The position numbers were made by a program, and so were the translations under genes. A stretch of 64,000 nucleotides of DNA from an uncultured Lachnospiraceae bacterium (GTDB taxonomy: Bacteria; Bacillota; Clostridia; Lachnospirales; Lachnospiraceae), in assembly GCA_910586705.1 (NCBI GenBank), contig CAJUJK010000016.1, forward strand, positions 1 to 64,000, written 5' to 3'. The notes under the pieces are model-generated. The model worked only from the letters and a program-made list of their open reading frames with translations, was not told where the DNA came from and searched no databases. Positions within the stretch are counted from its first letter, which is position 1, and each line of letters opens with the position of its first letter. Positions 34,594-41,122 of the stretch are shown here, piece after piece.

Positions 34594-34815
34594 CTTTCAT
34601 CCTCCTTTTCTTTTATACGTTTCCGTATCTGCCATCTTGTATGATTTGATAGCGTAACTCTATTTTATTCAGTTGCCTTTGTTTATTCTTTACACTTCTT
34701 GCTCTGAACATAACAATTATTGCTAAATCATTTTGAGAAACCGGTAATCCATTTGTAAAAAATGACAAAAAGAACGAGAAATCACAGACATTTCAAGTAT
34801 TGGCACACTCAAGTA

Positions 34816-34844
34816 TTGACAAGCTTTTTTCTTTTTGATAAACT
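34816..34844 (+). promoter_or_regulatory. Promoter of tRNA-Thr
   Basis: TTGACA (34816-34821) and TAAACT (34839-34844) with 17-base spacing, 37 bases before the tRNA. A direct repeat CAAGTATTG (34795-34803 and 34810-34818) overlaps the -35. Confidence 0.7.
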
Positions 34845-34880
34845 ATAACTCGGTGACAAAAAGAATATCTTTTTCGTCAG

Positions 34881-34953
34881 GCTGCTGTGGCTCAGTCGGT
34901 AGAGCGTCGCATTGGTAGTGCGGAGGTCACGGGTCCGATTCCCGTCAGCAGCT
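34881..34953 (+). tRNA. tRNA-Thr (anticodon GGT)
   Basis: The acceptor stem GCTGCTG (34881-34887) pairs with CAGCAGC (34946-34952). Anticodon stem TCGCA/TGCGG (last pair G-T) encloses loop TTGGTAG, giving anticodon GGT. The T-arm CGGGT CCGATTC CCG is standard. CCA is not encoded. Its 3' half is the left attachment site of the integrated element. Confidence 0.95.
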
Positions 34954-34954
34954 T
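34912..34954 (+). repeat. attL: 43-bp direct repeat in the 3' part of tRNA-Thr
   Basis: TTGGTAGTGCGGAGGTCACG up to AGCAGCTT; identical over 43 bases to 39678-39720. It spans from the anticodon loop to one base past the discriminator, so integration keeps the tRNA intact. Confidence 0.93.
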
Positions 34955-34960
34955 TTGTAG

Positions 34961-34986
34961 AAGTCCTGAATATTTAGGGCTTTTTC
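34961..34986 (+). terminator. Terminator supplied by the element downstream of tRNA-Thr
   Basis: AAGTCCT (34961-34967) pairs with AGGGCTT (34976-34982), followed by TTTT. It replaces the tRNA's presumed original terminator, now at 39725-39754 beyond attR. Confidence 0.75.
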
Positions 34987-35027
34987 TATTTCTGTATGAT
35001 AGTTCATTGCGGTCTGTAATATGGAAT

Positions 35028-35046
35028 TTGTTAGAGTTTTTGTTAG
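35028..35046 (+). repeat. Putative integrase arm-type sites, left end
   Basis: Two same-direction TTGTTAG motifs, 35028-35034 (as TTGTTAGA) and 35040-35046, 12 bases apart. A matching pair lies near the right end at 39541-39558, as expected for arm-type binding sites of tyrosine integrases. Confidence 0.55.
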
Positions 35047-35145
35047 CTTCCTGCAAAACGGATTACAATCCCCCGAAAAGCCTATGAATCAGCCATTTAT
35101 ATTTATAAGCGGTTCTCCCAAAAAAGATAAAGGAACAAAAAATTA

Positions 35146-35174
35146 TTGTCTTTTAGGAATTTATTAGATATAAT
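35146..35174 (+). promoter_or_regulatory. Promoter of the integrase gene
   Basis: TTGTCT (35146-35151) and consensus TATAAT (35169-35174) with a 17-base spacer. The transcript leader then meets a terminator hairpin. Confidence 0.7.
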
Positions 35175-35222
35175 GTAGGATAAATAAGAAACGAGAAGTT
35201 AAATATCATATAGAGTAGCTTT

Positions 35223-35271
35223 AGGAGAAGCAGGTTGTCGTTGGTGACAGTCTTTTTGCTTCTCCTTTTTT
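35223..35271 (+). terminator. Terminator-like attenuator in the integrase leader
   Basis: AGGAGAAGCA (35223-35232) pairs with TGCTTCTCCT (35257-35266), followed by a T-run; an inner TGTC/GACA stem (35235-35251) is also possible. It lies between the promoter and the integrase ribosome binding site, so it would cut integrase expression unless bypassed. Confidence 0.75.
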
Positions 35272-35306
35272 ATTGCCATATTGGAGAAAGGAGGAATGTA
35301 ATATCT

Positions 35307-36644
35307 ATGGAAAATACAGATAAAGTCAATAAAACATCCATAAAGAAAAATGTAAAGAAGAATGGAGAGGTCGTCTACAGAATCCAGATTACACTGTATG
35401 ATAAAGTGACGCATAAGGGAAATGCAAAAGTGCTTACGTTCAAGCCAAATCAAAGTTCTACTCCAAAGCAACAGGAGAAAGAAGCCCAGAAGTATGCTAT
35501 GGAATGGGAAGATAAATTGAAACGTGGCGAAAGCTATGAGGGCGAGGAAATGTCCTTTGCAGACTTCGCCGAGAAGTGGTTAGAATCTCGTAAAGAAGAT
35601 TTAGCGTATTCTACATATATCGGTTATGTGCAGATTGTAAACAACAAGATTGTGCCTGCTCTGGGACGGTATAAGGTGGCAAGGATAAAGCCGCCAGTGA
35701 TTGAGAAATTTTATAAATCGTTGGTTGGCAACCTCGCAAATGGTTCTATCTGAAAAGTAAAGAATGTTTTAAGCGGTATGTTCCGTACTGTGGTGCGGTG
35801 GTAGATGATACAAGTTAATCCATGCAGAGATGCAAAGCTGGCAAAAAATAAGGACGAAGAAACCACACTGAAATATTTCACTCCCGAACAGTCGTTAATG
35901 TTCCTGCAGTCATTGGATATGGAATTTGAAACGATGATCCGAGGGCATGAACGGATAGACGATACCGGCAAACCCTACCTTGTGCCAGATTATACGGAAT
36001 CAAGAAAGCTGCCGTTGCAGTTGAAAGTGTTTTATACGTTATCGCTGTATTGCGGTTTCCGAAAAGGCGAGACGCTTGCCCTCCACTGGAACGATATTGA
36101 TTTTGAGAATCACACGATCAGTATTTCAAAGTCGGTCGGCAAGGGAGCGGAAGGAACGGTTATCAAGAAGCCGAAAACAGCCACGTCAATCCGTACTGTG
36201 ACATTTCCCGCAGATTTGATGCCTTTGTTGAAGCAGTATAAAAGCGAGTACAATCAATATCGGTTCAGTCTCGGTACCGCGTGGCAAGGGGACGGGAATC
36301 TGTTCATACAAGATGATGGCAAGCTGATGGGGCGCTCCACTCCATATCAAGCGTATAAGCGCCATATAAGGCGGTATAACGAATGGGTGAGGGAAAGCCC
36401 CGAAGAAGTGAAAAAACAGCAGTTAGAACCGTTACCAGAAATCCCCTTGCATGGGTTACGGCATTCATGTGCTACCCTGCTGAATTATCTGAAAGTGAAT
36501 ATAATCGACATTAGTAAGATTTTGGGGCATGCGAAAAGTTCTACAACAATGGATATATATGCTCACTCATTCGAGGAGCAGAGCACAGAAGCCGCTAACA
36601 AATTAAATGATTTTCTACTGAACAACAAGCGGAAACAGGCATAA
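35307..36644 (+). pseudogene. int: Tyrosine integrase interrupted by two in-frame stop codons
   Basis: The frame from ATG 35307 (GGAGG upstream) encodes an AP2-like/SAM-like N-terminal DNA-binding part, then meets TGA at 35751-35753 and TAG at 35802-35804 in the same frame. The 16 codons between and the 280 codons after continue the expected homology (KVKNVLSGMFRT between the stops; catalytic Arg in YCGFRKGETLALHW, HGLRHSCATLL, LGHAKSSTTMDIYAHS with the Tyr nucleophile). The reading frame is not shifted. The simplest reading is two nonsense mutations that inactivate the gene. A separate translation start at ATG 35805, right after TAG and preceded by GCGGTGG, could still yield the catalytic domain alone. 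Sequencing error at two sites is less likely but possible. Confidence 0.85.
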
Positions 36645-36713
36645 TACAGACGAGAGCCAGAGGACTTAGGTCTAACGGCTCTTATCTGTTGCAAAAATAT
36701 CTTTCGCAAAATG

Positions 36714-36742
36714 TTGACAGTCTTCACCACAGAAATGATAAT
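36714..36742 (+). promoter_or_regulatory. Promoter of the first cargo gene
   Basis: TTGACA (36714-36719) and GATAAT (36737-36742) at 17-base spacing. A weak GAGCC/GGCTC hairpin after the integrase stop (about 36655-36683) precedes it. Confidence 0.7.
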
Positions 36743-36793
36743 ACAAACCGTAGCGGCGATATAATAATTTCAGATGAAAGGTGACGGGATCAT

Positions 36794-37075
36794 ATGAGTA
36801 AATTTAATCTGTTGAATTATTTGTGGGGTAAAAGAATACATGGTGCATTAGAAGCATCATTACAACAAGATGAAGATTTCCAAAAGGCAACACGGATTTC
36901 CAATAGTGAGCAAGATAATCTGGATACTATCGGTTTATCAAGCGAACAAACTAAAGCTGTCAATAGAGCGATTTCTGCCAGTAATGCCGCTGGTGCCGAA
37001 TATGGACGCGTTGCCTATCGGCAAGGATTTTCAGACAGTCTAAAGTTACTGTCAGAATTACGCCATTTGTCATAA
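36794..37075 (+). CDS. Small element-borne protein of unknown function
   Basis: 93 residues with no signal or membrane segment. The N-terminus (MSKFNLLNYLWGKRIHGALE) is followed by a polar middle and a helical C-terminal half rich in Ala (AVNRAISASNAAGAEYGRVA) ending YRQGFSDSLKLLSELR. I do not recognise the family. It has its own consensus promoter, which implies independent expression, and is convergent with a ribbon-helix-helix gene. Confidence 0.6.
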   Translation: MSKFNLLNYLWGKRIHGALEASLQQDEDFQKATRISNSEQDNLDTIGLSSEQTKAVNRAISASNAAGAEYGRVAYRQGFSDSLKLLSELRHLS

Positions 37076-37085
37076 AACGGACGCC

Positions 37086-37268
37086 TTAATCCTTGTCCTT
37101 AATCTCCATGTTGTCGAGGGCATATTGCAGAGCCATTCCAATCAACTCGTTTCGCGAACGATTGGTTTTCGTGGAGAGTTCATTATATGCTTCTTGTAAT
37201 GTTTTGTCTATACGGATAGTCATGGTTACGGCTTTATCCTCCTTTGGTACTACAACAAATTTTTCCAT
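37086..37268 (-). CDS. Ribbon-helix-helix DNA-binding protein
   Basis: 60 residues. AVTMTIRIDKTLQEAYNELS followed by TNRSRNELIGMALQYAL is a standard MetJ/Arc/CopG-type ribbon-helix-helix: the IRID strand contacts DNA and SRNELI is the second helix. ATG 37268 is taken after GGAGG; an in-frame ATG seven codons upstream contains that site. It is on the opposite strand to the rest of the element and could be its regulator or an orphan antitoxin; no toxin is adjacent. The divergent spacer (37290-37450) carries a CTATG/CATAG dyad at 37326-37338. Confidence 0.8.
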   Translation of the reverse strand: MEKFVVVPKEDKAVTMTIRIDKTLQEAYNELSTKTNRSRNELIGMALQYALDNMEIKDKD

Positions 37269-37377
37269 AGTCTCAATACCTCCATACATTTTGAGTACAT
37301 TATAATGTGTGTTGGTATTGCTAATCTATGTCACATAGTGAAATGTTATTCAATGCAAATATAATGTGATATATGTA

Positions 37378-37406
37378 TTGCTATTTAATTTGCCGTGTGA
37401 TAGTAT
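37378..37406 (+). promoter_or_regulatory. Promoter upstream of the 187-residue cargo gene
   Basis: TTGCTA (37378-37383) and TAGTAT (37401-37406) with a 17-base spacer; the dyad CTATG/CATAG (37326-37338) lies just upstream and could bind the ribbon-helix-helix protein. Confidence 0.6.
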
Positions 37407-37453
37407 GTATCTATGAATATTCAGTATGAAACGTGCAGGGAGTTGATAGATAC

Positions 37454-38017
37454 ATGTTAAACATTCAGACCGTCGAACAGATATTAGCCGATAATAAAAA
37501 ACTGTCTATCGGCATGAAGAAATACAAGCGTATTATGGACAGCCTTTACTGGACAGATGTTTCCATTGACAAAGACTTTCAGCGAGCCTTTAATGATTTC
37601 TTTGTTATGCGTTCCAGAAAAAGCGAGTATTACGACAGATTCTATTTCTTTCTCGAACAGAAGAAGGACAAGGGCGTAACTTTTGAGGAAACACTGGATT
37701 ATCTGAAAGAATCCGAGGGAGCGCTTGAACTATCATTTTCCAGTAAGCTGATCCACGTTATCAATCCGAACAGACCTATATGGGACAAAATCGTTGCAGA
37801 GAACCATTTCAAGATGAAACTACCCAGCTATGGCGGAGATACCTCTGACCGCCAAAAGGAAATTGTCAAGCTGTACCATGAGTATTGCAGTCGATTTTAT
37901 GAATTTCTGGATTCAGCCAATGGACAAGCTATCCTCCGATTGTTTAATGATAAATACCCTCATACCAGCTTTACGGACGCTAAAAAGATTGATTTTATTA
38001 TGTGGGTGGATACCTAA
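37454..38017 (+). CDS. Element-borne protein of unknown function (187 residues)
   Basis: A soluble, mostly helical protein. The central block FSSKLIHVINPNRPIWDKIV followed later by a conserved-looking C-terminal DAKKIDFIMWV suggests a compact helical domain; the SSKLIHxxNP..PIWD pattern recalls helix-hairpin-helix DNA glycosylase-like folds, but I cannot confirm this. The start is ATG 37454 with AGGGAG 12 bases upstream, or GTG 37433. Followed at 38089 by another unknown gene. Being cargo of a tRNA island, a role in defence or DNA repair is possible, but nothing shows it directly. Confidence 0.6.
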   Translation: MLNIQTVEQILADNKKLSIGMKKYKRIMDSLYWTDVSIDKDFQRAFNDFFVMRSRKSEYYDRFYFFLEQKKDKGVTFEETLDYLKESEGALELSFSSKLIHVINPNRPIWDKIVAENHFKMKLPSYGGDTSDRQKEIVKLYHEYCSRFYEFLDSANGQAILRLFNDKYPHTSFTDAKKIDFIMWVDT

Positions 38018-38088
38018 TTGCCTGTGCCCTTTTTCCCAAAAATTGGGTATAGTATGGGTATCAAAAAAAGAAACGGAGGTTAAAATCT

Positions 38089-38412
38089 ATGTTTGGTAAA
38101 AGTGCAGAGGATAAGGCGGCAGAAAAACAAGCGAGGCAGGAGGCAAAGGACAAAGCGGCTATGGAGAAGTTCGGACTGAACTTCGACAGCTACACCGACG
38201 CTGATATAAAACGCAAGAATATCAATTCGGCGAAAGAGATAGCCGGAAGTCTGGCAGGCTCCAAGATGTATTCATTCGGCAGTCTGTTAAGCGGCAGTGC
38301 AAACGAAACTTTCTCCCTTGAATTGGCAAGGGCGCAAGTGGAACAGAATTTCATCTTAATGCGGCAGAATGAGGAAATCATACGGTTACTGAAAAAAATT
38401 GCGGAGGGTTAA
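38089..38412 (+). CDS. Element-borne small protein of unknown function
   Basis: 107 residues: a charged N-terminal helix rich in Lys, Ala and Glu (KSAEDKAAEKQARQEAKDKA), a middle with LNFDSYTDADIKRKN, a Gly/Ser-rich stretch (about 50-75) and a C-terminal coiled helix (VEQNFILMRQNEEIIRLLKK). No signal peptide. Not recognised as a characterised family. GGAGG precedes the ATG. It is followed two bases after its stop by the DUF6508 gene, so they are co-translated. Confidence 0.6.
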   Translation: MFGKSAEDKAAEKQARQEAKDKAAMEKFGLNFDSYTDADIKRKNINSAKEIAGSLAGSKMYSFGSLLSGSANETFSLELARAQVEQNFILMRQNEEIIRLLKKIAEG

Positions 38413-38414
38413 GC

Positions 38415-38783
38415 ATGTATGAGGCATTGACGGATTATTTACCGAAGATTCAAGATTCCGATTCATGGGTGAGAGATACATCTTGTTATATAGACTATAC
38501 TCCGACCGTAAATGAATTTAGAAAAGAAATTCTTACCTTTATGAATAATCACCCGGAGTATGAATTGAACCGCTATATTGATACGTTGAGAACAATCGGT
38601 ACTAAATGGGGAACAAGAGGTTTGCAGAGAGTAGATGTTTCCGATTTGGACGGTAAAGTAATTATGGCGTTGATTATGGCAGCGGAACGAGGGGAATACA
38701 ACAGCCAGGGTGTGATACTTGACCTTCTGGAAAGCGGAACAATCCAAAAGTGGCTCCTGCGGCTAAAGGAATTAGATAACTAA
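38415..38783 (+). CDS. DUF6508-like protein
   Basis: 122 residues. The pattern TVNEFRKEILTFMNNHPEYE, then WGTRGLQRVDVSDLDGKVIM, ALIMAAERGEYNSQGVILDL and GTIQKWLLRLKELD matches my recollection of DUF6508, a helical family of unknown function common in Firmicutes and on mobile elements. GGAGGG precedes the ATG, which starts two bases after the upstream stop. A stem-loop with a T-run follows the gene. Confidence 0.7.
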   Translation: MYEALTDYLPKIQDSDSWVRDTSCYIDYTPTVNEFRKEILTFMNNHPEYELNRYIDTLRTIGTKWGTRGLQRVDVSDLDGKVIMALIMAAERGEYNSQGVILDLLESGTIQKWLLRLKELDN

Positions 38784-38790
38784 ACGGAAT

Positions 38791-38820
38791 CAGCCTTGAC
38801 CCTAGCGGTTGGGGCTGTTT
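38791..38820 (+). terminator. Intrinsic terminator after the DUF6508 gene
   Basis: CAGCC (38791-38795) pairs with GGCTG (38813-38817) with an inner ACC/GGT stem, followed by TTTT. Confidence 0.65.
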
Positions 38821-38852
38821 TCAAATTCTTCGCATTTCCAACATAAATCAAT

Positions 38853-38910
38853 TTGACAGGCGCATAATAACTATATATAATAAAAGTACGAAAAACCATA
38901 CGAAATTACG
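38853..38910 (+). promoter_or_regulatory. Promoter and likely operator of the YefM/YoeB pair
   Basis: Consensus TTGACA (38853-38858) and TATAAT (38876-38881) with 17 bases between. Just downstream are three direct TACGA-type repeats: TACGAAA at 38887 and 38899 and TACGAGG at 38907, plausible binding sites for the antitoxin complex that autoregulates such operons. Confidence 0.75.
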
Positions 38911-38920
38911 AGGTGATACT

Positions 38921-39241
38921 ATGTTAGCAGTAAAGAGCATGGATGTGCGTGAAAATTTTAAGGAATGGTGTAATAAAGTAATAAGCGGCGAAACGCTTAT
39001 TGTGTCACGACCTAAAAATGAAAATGTAGTAATCGTATCAGAAAAAGAATATAACGAAATGGTAAAAGCCAGAAGAAACGCAGAATATCTGGCTATGCTG
39101 GACAGGAGTTATAAGCAGCTAGAAAATGGGGAATCCATTTCTTTCAGCATGGAAGAATTGCAGGCAATGGAATCTGATGACTGGGAACCTACTGAAAAAG
39201 TATTAAATTGGATGGAACGGATGAAACATAAAGATGAATGA
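38921..39241 (+). CDS. yefM: YefM/Phd-type antitoxin
   Basis: 106 residues. MLAVKSMDVRENFKEWCNKV and ETLIVSRPKNENVVIVSEKE are the Phd/YefM N-terminal dimerisation and DNA-binding segments; the C-terminus is acidic and would neutralise the toxin. The gene overlaps the YoeB gene by eight bases. The pair sits at the right end of the tRNA-Thr element and could stabilise it. Confidence 0.92.
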   Translation: MLAVKSMDVRENFKEWCNKVISGETLIVSRPKNENVVIVSEKEYNEMVKARRNAEYLAMLDRSYKQLENGESISFSMEELQAMESDDWEPTEKVLNWMERMKHKDE

Positions 39242-39497
39242 TTTTACCTTTACAGACAAAGGATTTTCTGATTACATTTATTGGCAGTCTCAAGACAGGA
39301 AAACAGCAAAGAGAATCAATAGTCTATTAGTGGATATTAAGCGAAATGGGGCAATGCAAGGCATTGGAAAGCCGGAGCCGCTGAAATATCGTCCCGGATA
39401 TTCCAGACGGATTGATGAAAAAAACCGCTTGGTATACGATATTGATGCGTTGCAGAATATTAAAATCATATCATGCAGAGGACATTATGATGATTAA
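39234..39497 (+). CDS. yoeB: YoeB/Txe-type toxin
   Basis: 87 residues, the usual length. FTDKGFSDYIYWQSQDRKTA, GKPEPLKYRPGYSRRIDEKN and LVYDIDALQNIKIISCRGHY are YoeB/Txe signatures; the C-terminal Arg-Gly-His-Tyr end holds catalytic His and Tyr of this ribosome-dependent mRNA endonuclease. It starts inside the antitoxin gene, so the two are translationally coupled. Confidence 0.94.
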   Translation: MNDFTFTDKGFSDYIYWQSQDRKTAKRINSLLVDIKRNGAMQGIGKPEPLKYRPGYSRRIDEKNRLVYDIDALQNIKIISCRGHYDD

Positions 39498-39540
39498 CGC
39501 GACTATTCCTAAAAGATCTGATTGACGTGTTGTAGGCTTT

Positions 39541-39558
39541 TTGTTAGAATCTTGTTAG
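39541..39558 (+). repeat. Putative integrase arm-type sites, right end
   Basis: Two same-direction TTGTTAG motifs (39541-39547, as TTGTTAGA, and 39552-39558) 11 bases apart, matching the pair at 35028-35046. Between here and attR (39559-39677) I see no gene. Confidence 0.55.
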
Positions 39559-39677
39559 TAAACTTACAGCGAACAATGAAAACGCACGAAAAGCTGCGAA
39601 AAGAACTCCTCTAAAATACAGCGTTTCACGCAACATCAGACAAAACCGAGATAACACAGATAAAGCGTTATTGCATT

Positions 39678-39720
39678 TTGGTAGTGCGGAGGTCACGGGT
39701 CCGATTCCCGTCAGCAGCTT
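39678..39720 (+). repeat. attR: 43-bp copy of the tRNA-Thr 3' end
   Basis: Identical to 34912-34954. It lacks the acceptor 5' strand, D-arm and first half of the anticodon stem, so it is not a second tRNA gene. It marks the right end of the element. Confidence 0.92.
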
Positions 39721-39724
39721 ACAG

Positions 39725-39754
39725 AAACCCCGTAAATATAAAACGGGGTTTTTT
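39725..39754 (+). terminator. Intrinsic terminator, presumed original tRNA-Thr terminator
   Basis: AACCCCGT (39726-39733) pairs with ACGGGGTT (39743-39750) followed by TTTT. It lies five bases after attR; before integration it would have ended the tRNA transcript. Confidence 0.85.
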
Positions 39755-39806
39755 CTTATCATTTTTTTGGCAAAACCAAAACATATCTGGAACTGGCGGG
39801 GAGAAT

Positions 39807-40421
39807 ATGCGCGAAGACTACACACAGTACAGCGACGAGGAACTTCTGATCCGTCTGCGGGACGGCGAGCAGGGCATCACGGATCACATTATGAATAAGT
39901 ATAAAAATCTGGTGCGGAGCAAGGCGAAATCCATGTACATCCTCGGCGCGGACAGCGAGGATCTGATTCAGGAAGGCATGATCGGGCTGTTCAAGGCGAT
40001 CCGGGACTACGACAGCGGCAGGGACGCCAGTTTCTTCACCTTTGCGGATCTGTGCGTCTCCAGACAGATGTACACGGCGGTTCAGGCTTCCAGAAGGCAG
40101 AAACATATCCCCTTAAACAACTATATCTCTCTTTACGGCAATGCCTCCGAGGGACAAGGCGGCGAGGAGGAAGCGCTTGTCAACGTGCTTGCCTCCGGCT
40201 CCGGCTTAAACCCCGAGGAACTTGTCATAGACAAGGAAAATGTAGACAGACTGGAAATGCTCATAGAACGGGAACTGAGCAGTTTTGAAAAACAGGTGCT
40301 CGATCTGTACCTGACGGGAATGCGCTACCAGCAGATCGCGAAAGTGCTTGGGCGGGACGACAAGTCCACGGACAACGCCCTCCAGAGAATCAAGACGAAA
40401 CTCAGAAAAGCCATAAAGTAA
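39807..40421 (+). CDS. sigH: RNA polymerase sigma factor SigH (Spo0H-like)
   Basis: 204 residues. Region 2 has ITDHIMNKYKNLVRSKAKSM, LGADSEDLIQEGMIGLFKAI and YDSGRDASFFTFADLCVSRQ; region 4 has LDLYLTGMRYQQIAKVLGRD followed by a recognition helix ending AIK. This matches sigma-H, the early stationary-phase and sporulation sigma factor of Clostridia and Bacilli. ATG 39807 follows GGGGAG; the open frame upstream crosses the att site and is not coding. Insertion of the element lies only about 90 bases upstream, so native promoter sequences could have been displaced. Confidence 0.93.
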   Translation: MREDYTQYSDEELLIRLRDGEQGITDHIMNKYKNLVRSKAKSMYILGADSEDLIQEGMIGLFKAIRDYDSGRDASFFTFADLCVSRQMYTAVQASRRQKHIPLNNYISLYGNASEGQGGEEEALVNVLASGSGLNPEELVIDKENVDRLEMLIERELSSFEKQVLDLYLTGMRYQQIAKVLGRDDKSTDNALQRIKTKLRKAIK

Positions 40422-40449
40422 AAAATCGAGCGCGGCGCGCTCGATTTTT
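40421..40449. terminator. Bidirectional terminator (sigH / ispF)
   Basis: AAAAATCGAGCGC pairs with GCGCTCGATTTTT over a three-base loop; long A and T runs on both sides serve both convergent genes. Confidence 0.92.
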
Positions 40450-40452
40450 GCT

Positions 40453-41001
40453 TTACATCATTTCCGCTCTGTGCGGGCATCCCCCGCACGCGCCGCAGTT
40501 TTTCGCCACATCCTCGCTGTACAGTTCCCGCGGACTGGTGAGCAGACACACCGCCTGCGCGGAAATGCCCTCGCCCTTTCCTGTAAAGCCAAGCCCTTCC
40601 TCGGTGGTCGCTTTCACATTCACCTGCGACACCTCTATGCCGAGCGCACCTGCAATGTTCTCCCGCATCTGGTCGATATGGGGACCCATCTTGGGCGCCT
40701 GCGCGATGATCGTGGCGTCGATGTTTTCCACCAGAAACAGATTTTCCGTAAGGAGCTTCGCCACATGTTCCAGCAGCTTTATGGAGGAAATCCCCTTGTA
40801 GGCGGGATCGCTGTCCGGGAAATGTTTTCCGATATCCCCCAGCGCAGCAGCCCCTAAAAGCGCGTCCATAATGGCGTGCAGCAGCACATCCGCGTCAGAG
40901 TGGCCAAGAAGCCCCAACTCATAGGGAATCTCCACCCCGCCAATTATGCACTTCCTGTTTTCCACCAATTTGTGTACGTCATATCCTATTCCTATTCTCA
41001 T
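40453..41001 (-). CDS. ispF: 2-C-methyl-D-erythritol 2,4-cyclodiphosphate synthase with a Cys-rich tail
   Basis: 182 residues. The N-terminal GIGYDVHKL (metal ligands Asp8, His10), LLGHSDADVLLHAIMDALLG and the C-terminal KATTEEGLGFTGKGEGISAQ are IspF signatures; it makes the cyclic diphosphate of the MEP isoprenoid pathway. The usual family length is near 157-160; here the chain continues about 25 residues, with Cys169, Cys172 and Cys175 in NCGACGGCPH, which could bind metal. ATG 41001 follows GAGGGCGG. It is last of a minus-strand run with MATE, coaBC and coaX upstream, each with sizeable gaps. Confidence 0.95.
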   Translation of the reverse strand: MRIGIGYDVHKLVENRKCIIGGVEIPYELGLLGHSDADVLLHAIMDALLGAAALGDIGKHFPDSDPAYKGISSIKLLEHVAKLLTENLFLVENIDATIIAQAPKMGPHIDQMRENIAGALGIEVSQVNVKATTEEGLGFTGKGEGISAQAVCLLTSPRELYSEDVAKNCGACGGCPHRAEMM

Positions 41002-41122
41002 ATTCCGCCCTCTCTCCAAACATGCGTTACGGGACACGCCTTATCGCATTCTCCGCACCCTGCGTCTATTATCCCATATATTGTCCTTATTATCCCAGGA
41101 CCGGCTTTTCCTGATTCAGACA

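Larger units (their letters stand above)
34955..39720 (+). mobile_element. Small integrative genomic element in tRNA-Thr (about 4.8 kb)
   Basis: Bounded by the 43-bp att repeats and more AT-rich than the flanks. Contents in order: terminator and arm-type repeat, attenuated integrase operon with a broken tyrosine-integrase gene, five small genes of unknown function (one a ribbon-helix-helix protein and one DUF6508), a YefM/YoeB pair and a second arm-type repeat. No replication, relaxase, conjugation, capsid or terminase gene is seen. It is therefore a mobilisable satellite or a decaying island rather than a complete ICE or prophage. Confidence 0.88.

Noticed and set aside
35754..35801. Programmed recoding (stop readthrough) in the integrase gene
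   Set aside because: No known readthrough context or downstream structure is evident; two separate nonsense changes are simpler, though not proven.
39678..39720. A second tRNA-Thr
   Set aside because: Only the 3' half is present; it is an attachment-site copy.
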